The notes beneath the pieces were generated by a model. The model was given only the letters and a program-made list of their open reading frames with translations, was not told the DNA's origin and searched no databases. The position numbers and the translations under genes were made by a program. Below, piece by piece: positions 14,480-17,869 of a stretch of 17,869 nucleotides of DNA (position 1 is its first letter; the number at the start of each line of letters is the position of its first letter). This DNA is from JARRQB01 sp965368585 (GTDB lineage: Bacteria; Pseudomonadota; Gammaproteobacteria; Chromatiales; Chromatiaceae), in NCBI GenBank assembly GCA_965368585.1, contig CBDUNM010000109.1, positions 1 through 17,869 on the forward strand, given 5' to 3'.

Positions 14480-14900
14480 AAGAGAATCACCAATAAAGCC
14501 TCACGTTTCCAGCGCCTCGCGCCGGGTAAGGCTTTCAGTGACAAACCGTGCATACATCCCCGTAGGCTCGGCTGCTGCCTCCGTGCAGCAAGCGGTCACT
14601 TTACCTGCGTGTTGCACCAGCCGATCAAGGGCCACATACCGAAACCCGATGTAGCAGCGTCGAATCCTCTTTTTCCGGGGGTTTCTGCAGGGTACGGTTG
14701 GCGACCGGCCCAGGATCTATGCGGGCCCTCGTTTGTCCAGGCACGCCTGCACTGGCTGTTCACTCAAGTCGTAGCGACAGCTATGCCTTTCGCTCCACAG
14801 CGGCGTCCAGCCGCACCTGTTCGGCGCGATCGTCCAGGATACCGGTGCAACATGCAGGTTAAACCTTCACCCGACATGAGGCTTTGCTAACGCATTTCTT
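14480..14900 (+). repeat. Dispersed inverted-repeat element, copy C, enlarged by an insertion
   Basis: The left part (14480-14600) matches copies A and B: 'AGAGAATCACCAATAAAGCC', CTCACGTTTCCAGCGC, 'CATCCCCGTAGGCTCGGCTG'. The right part (about 14847-14900) carries 'GGTGCAACATGCAGGTTAAA', 'CCTTCACCCGACATGAGGC' and 'TTTGCTAACGCATTTCTT'. Between them lie about 220 unrelated bases where copies A and B have only a loop. The insert is bordered by inverted arms: 'TTTACCTGCGTGTTGCACCA' (14600-14619) faces 'CCGGTGCAACATGCAGGTT' (14844-14862). The insert itself (about 14625-14840) has no gene I recognise. Confidence 0.75.
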
Positions 14901-15103
14901 ACACAAGTGCGATTTTCGGCGGGCCACCGTGGTGACCGGAAGTGGAAAACACACGTCGCCGTTGTTCCACAGGGTCGGCAACGGATCGATACATGCAGGA
15001 GCAACCGCTCCAGACGCCGGCGATCGGTGCAATACGGTCGGTTTTTCTTCCTTCGCGAGGTGCGCGGGTTATCATAAAGCCTTTACGCGACGGAGTAATG
15101 CGG

Positions 15104-15574
15104 ATGGCGGAACTGAACGTCAACGGCAAGCCGGTCAAGATCGAGGTCGACGGTGCGACGCCCCTGCTGTGGGTGCTGCGCGAACAACTCGAACTTATCG
15201 GAACCAAATACAGCTGCGGCATCGGCGTATGCGGTGCCTGCACGGTGCACATCGACGGGGGGGCGGTGCGTTCATGCACCCTGCCCGTCAGTGCGCTGTC
15301 GCCGGACCAGAAAGTGGTCACCATCGAGGGGTTGTCGCCCGACGGCAGTCACCCGGTACAGCAGGCTTGGGACGAACTCGACGTGCCACAGTGCGGCTAT
15401 TGTCAACCCGGCATGATTATGAGTGTCGCGGCCCTGCTGAACAGCAACCCGAACCCCAGCGATGCCGACATCGACGCCAATCTCACCAATATCTGCCGCT
15501 GCGGCACCTTCAATCGTGTGCGCCGCGGCATCCACCTGGCGGCCGAACGTAGCAAGCGCGGGGGTGCGGCATGA
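15104..15574 (+). CDS. iorA: [2Fe-2S] small subunit of isoquinoline 1-oxidoreductase-like molybdenum hydroxylase
   Basis: This 156-residue electron-transfer subunit belongs to the xanthine dehydrogenase family. The N-terminal plant-ferredoxin-type cluster is held by C38, C43, C46 ('CGIGVCGAC') and C58. The C-terminal helical-domain cluster is held by C97 and C100 ('QCGYCQPGM') and C131 and C133 ('NICRCGT'). Both clusters are complete, and the length is typical of IorA-type subunits. It passes electrons from the molybdenum site to an acceptor; there is no FAD subunit in the window, which fits the two-subunit type that usually donates to a cytochrome. I chose ATG 15104 because GGAG at 15092-15095 is 8 bases upstream; ATG 15098 is too close and earlier in-frame starts add sequence without motifs. 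The stop overlaps the next start (ATGA). The symbol is by family resemblance; the true substrate is unknown. Confidence 0.9.
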   Translation: MAELNVNGKPVKIEVDGATPLLWVLREQLELIGTKYSCGIGVCGACTVHIDGGAVRSCTLPVSALSPDQKVVTIEGLSPDGSHPVQQAWDELDVPQCGYCQPGMIMSVAALLNSNPNPSDADIDANLTNICRCGTFNRVRRGIHLAAERSKRGGAA

Positions 15575-17745
15575 CGAGCGAACGGGTAACGATTTCACGC
15601 CGCGATTTTCTTATCGGCTCCGCCGCCGCCGGCGCCGGGCTCTCGCTCGGCATGTATCTGCCGTTCGCCGGTATGGCGCAGGCAGCCGAGCAGCTGCGCG
15701 AGCTGAATGCCTGGGTGGTCATCGAGCCGGACGACGTCGTGATCATCCGTATCGCGCGTTCCGAAATGGGCCAGGGCACCTTGACCGGGCTCGCTCAGTT
15801 GGTTGCAGAGGAGCTCGAGTGCGACTGGTCGAAAGTCAAGACCGAGTACCCGACGCCCGGACAAAGCCTCGCCCGCGACCGCATCTGGGGCAGCTTTTCG
15901 ACCGGCGGCAGCCAGGGTATCCGCGGCAGTCATCAGTACGTACGCGAGGGCGGGGCGCTGGCGCGCACCTTGCTCATCGAGGCCGCCGCCGAGAAATGGG
16001 ACGTACCGGTCGGCGAATGCCGTGCAGCGGCCAGTATCATCACTCATACGCCGACGGGGCGGACGACCAGTTATGGCAAGGTGGCCGTGGACGCGGCTGA
16101 CCTGGTGCCACCGGTATCGGTCGAACTCAAAGATCCGCAGGATTGGAAGCTGATCGGCAAGCCGGTCAAGCGTCTGGACACGCATGACAAGGTCACCGGC
16201 GCGCAGGTGTTCGGTGCTGATTTGAAGCTCCCCGGCATGTTGAATGCGTCGATCAAGGCCTGCCCGGTGTTCGGCGGCAAGCTGGGCGGGTTCGATGACG
16301 CCAAGATACGCGCGATGCCCGGCGTCCGCGCTGTCTTGCGCGTCGACGACAATGCCGTCGCCGTGGTCGCCGGTACCTGGTGGCAGGCCGATACGGCGTT
16401 GCAGGCGTTGCCTATCACCTGGGACGAAGGTGCGAATACGCGTGTCAGCAGCGCATCGATCGCGCAGATGCTGGAACAAGGTTTGATTGCGGAAGAAGCC
16501 TTCATCGGCAATCAGTCGGGCGATGTCGCCGGGGCTTTGAAAGATGCCGCGAAGACGGTGGAGGCGGTTTACGGTTATCCATTCCAGCACCACGCCACGA
16601 TGGAGCCAATGAATGCCACCGCCCGCTGGACCGCAGAGCGTTGCGAGGTCTGGTGTCCAACCCAGAACGGCGAGGCGGCGCTGCAGGCCGCCGCCGAGGC
16701 GGCCGGGCTACCGGCAAGCCAATGCGAGGTATACAAGCTCCACCTCGGTGGCGGCTTCGGCCGGCGCGGCTTCAGCGATTACGTGAAACAGGCGGTCGCA
16801 ATTGCCAGACAGTTGCCGGGTACGCCTGTCAAACTGCTATGGTCGCGCGAAGAAGACATGCTGCACGGCGCCTACCACCCCATTACCCAGGCCAGGCTGG
16901 TCGGCGGACTCGACGACGAAGGTAATCTAGTCGGCCTGCGCGTACGTATTTCCGGGCAATCCATTCTCGCCGCGGTGCGCCCGGCAGCGCTTAAAGACGG
17001 CGCCGACATGGTCACCTTTCAGGGCATGTTGCCGGACGGTGATCATGCGATCAGCTATTCCGTTCCGAACTTGCTGATCGACCACGCGATGCGCAACCCA
17101 CCGGTGCCGCCGGGCTTCTGGCGCGGTGTGAACATCAATCAAAACGCGATCTACTTCGAGTGCTTCGTGGACGAGCTGGCGCACGCAGCGGGTAAAGACC
17201 CGCTGGCATTCAGGCGACGGCTGATGGCGGACCAGCCGAAGAGCCTGGCCGTGTTGAACGCGGTGGCGGAAAAAGCCGGTTGGGGCACACCGGCAGGCGC
17301 GGGTGTGCACCGCGGACTGGCGGTGTGCAAGACTTTTGGCAGCTACGTCGCGGCGTGCGCCGAGGTATCGGTAAATACCGCAGGGCAGCTCAAGATCCAC
17401 CGCATCGTTGCGGCGACCGACACCGGCTATGCGGTAAACCCGCAGCAGATCGAGGCCCAGATCGAGGGGTCGTTCGTATTCGGATTGTCGGCCATGCTGT
17501 ACGGCGGCTGCACGATCGAGGGTGGGCGCGTCGAGCAGGAGAACTTCGATACCTACCCATCGATGCTGATCGGCGAGATGCCGAAGGTGGAGACTATCGT
17601 CATGCCGTCCGGTGGTTTCTGGGGTGGTGTCGGTGAACCGACGATCGCGGTCGCTGCGCCTGCAGTATTGAATGCGATTTTTGCCGCAACAGGCAAGCGC
17701 GTGCGCCAGTTGCCGTTGAAAAACACGGATCTGCGGTCGGCCTGA
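15571..17745 (+). CDS. iorB: Molybdopterin-binding large subunit, isoquinoline 1-oxidoreductase-like
   Basis: This 724-residue catalytic subunit of a xanthine dehydrogenase-family molybdenum hydroxylase oxidises an aldehyde or N-heterocycle using water. It starts with a twin-arginine signal, 'ISRRDFLIGSAAAGAG', R10-R11, so it is exported folded, with its small subunit carried along. 'SEMGQGTLTGLAQLVAEEL' (64-82) and 'LHLGGGFGRRGF' (390-401) are molybdenum-cofactor contacts. 'GGVGEPTIAVAAP' near the end holds the expected catalytic Glu, E689. The length and the Tat signal fit IorB or related periplasmic aldehyde dehydrogenases rather than cytoplasmic xanthine dehydrogenase. It overlaps the small-subunit gene by four bases, a sign of coupled translation. 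No maturation factor or cytochrome gene is seen before the window ends, but 124 bases downstream is too short to judge. Confidence 0.91.
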   Translation: MTSERVTISRRDFLIGSAAAGAGLSLGMYLPFAGMAQAAEQLRELNAWVVIEPDDVVIIRIARSEMGQGTLTGLAQLVAEELECDWSKVKTEYPTPGQSLARDRIWGSFSTGGSQGIRGSHQYVREGGALARTLLIEAAAEKWDVPVGECRAAASIITHTPTGRTTSYGKVAVDAADLVPPVSVELKDPQDWKLIGKPVKRLDTHDKVTGAQVFGADLKLPGMLNASIKACPVFGGKLGGFDDAKIRAMPGVRAVLRVDDNAVAVVAGTWWQADTALQALPITWDEGANTRVSSASIAQMLEQGLIAEEAFIGNQSGDVAGALKDAAKTVEAVYGYPFQHHATMEPMNATARWTAERCEVWCPTQNGEAALQAAAEAAGLPASQCEVYKLHLGGGFGRRGFSDYVKQAVAIARQLPGTPVKLLWSREEDMLHGAYHPITQARLVGGLDDEGNLVGLRVRISGQSILAAVRPAALKDGADMVTFQGMLPDGDHAISYSVPNLLIDHAMRNPPVPPGFWRGVNINQNAIYFECFVDELAHAAGKDPLAFRRRLMADQPKSLAVLNAVAEKAGWGTPAGAGVHRGLAVCKTFGSYVAACAEVSVNTAGQLKIHRIVAATDTGYAVNPQQIEAQIEGSFVFGLSAMLYGGCTIEGGRVEQENFDTYPSMLIGEMPKVETIVMPSGGFWGGVGEPTIAVAAPAVLNAIFAATGKRVRQLPLKNTDLRSA

Positions 17746-17847
17746 GCGGCGCGAGCGGTTTGTCGACCGGATGGGAACAGCCGCCGCCCACGTGCCGAGT
17801 CGGGTGTTGGCCGACATCGACCATCGCTGCCTTGTGAGGTTTTTGTC

Positions 17848-17869
17848 AAGAAATGCGTTAGTAAAGCCT
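17848..17869 (-). repeat. Dispersed inverted-repeat element, copy D (cut by window end)
   Basis: The last 22 bases read AAGAAATGCGTTAGTAAAG followed by CCT, the reverse complement of the right end of copy C (AGG, CTTTGC, TAACGCATTTCTT), with one difference. The element therefore enters the window in reverse orientation, about 100 bases after the large-subunit stop, and continues beyond it. Confidence 0.7.

Larger units (their letters stand above)
14390..15103. other. Intergenic region holding the terminator and the enlarged repeat element
   Basis: About 710 bases lie between the surface-protein gene and the molybdenum hydroxylase operon. They are largely the terminator hairpin and repeat copy C (14480-14900). 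Between 14900 and 15103 the frame of the next gene is open but shows no protein motif, so I treat it as upstream DNA. It should contain the operon promoter, which I cannot pinpoint. Confidence 0.6.

Noticed and set aside
14942..15103. N-terminal extension of the [2Fe-2S] subunit to an upstream in-frame ATG
   Set aside because: The extra 54 codons have no homology-like motif or signal peptide, and a good ribosome site precedes ATG 15104.
15595..16593. 332-codon minus-strand frame opposite the molybdopterin subunit
   Set aside because: Antisense shadow of a strongly conserved enzyme frame; no motif of its own.

Overview
The window is GC-rich proteobacterial DNA, most likely from a gammaproteobacterium. 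The evidence is a DsbD-type disulfide reductase, an exported two-subunit molybdenum hydroxylase with a Tat signal, a Kef-type antiporter remnant, and dispersed palindromic repeats with a 'GTAGGCTCGGCTG' core. This assignment is inference; no rRNA, tRNA or housekeeping marker is present. I see no phage, transposase, CRISPR or plasmid genes.

Layout. (1) 1-1926, plus strand: the 3' end of a short-chain dehydrogenase, a type II L-2-haloacid dehalogenase with its catalytic residues intact, and a protein of the unrelated DehI (group I) haloacid dehalogenase fold, in one apparent operon. (2) About 1990-2376: a frameshifted, internally deleted remnant of a Kef-type cation:proton antiporter. (3) 2417-4270, minus: an exported protein that joins a TAXI-type TRAP-transporter solute-binding domain to a metallo-beta-lactamase-fold hydrolase domain, with no TRAP membrane subunits nearby. 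(4) 4271-4967: non-coding, with a repeat copy and a short tandem duplication. (5) 4968-6035, plus: a YdjM-like membrane metal-dependent hydrolase starting at TTG. It overlaps tail-to-tail with a minus-strand pair, dsbD then an exported peroxiredoxin-like protein (8686 down to 6001), a periplasmic thiol-redox operon. (6) 9200-10361, plus: an exported histidine phosphatase followed closely by an exported DUF1499 protein, with a short alpha/beta-hydrolase fragment upstream. (7) 11243-14389, plus: a large exported von Willebrand A / DUF11-repeat surface protein containing two 313-bp stretches that match at every base, followed by a hairpin terminator and bracketed by two repeat elements in opposite orientation. 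(8) 15104-17745, plus: the [2Fe-2S] and molybdopterin subunits of an isoquinoline 1-oxidoreductase-like enzyme, overlapping by ATGA.

The strongest unexplained signals are the TAXI-MBL fusion, the dispersed inverted-repeat family (four loci, one enlarged by about 220 bp, one cut by the window end), the exact internal duplication in the surface protein, and two structurally unrelated dehalogenase-family genes side by side. I did not find a convincing multi-gene system that I could call new.
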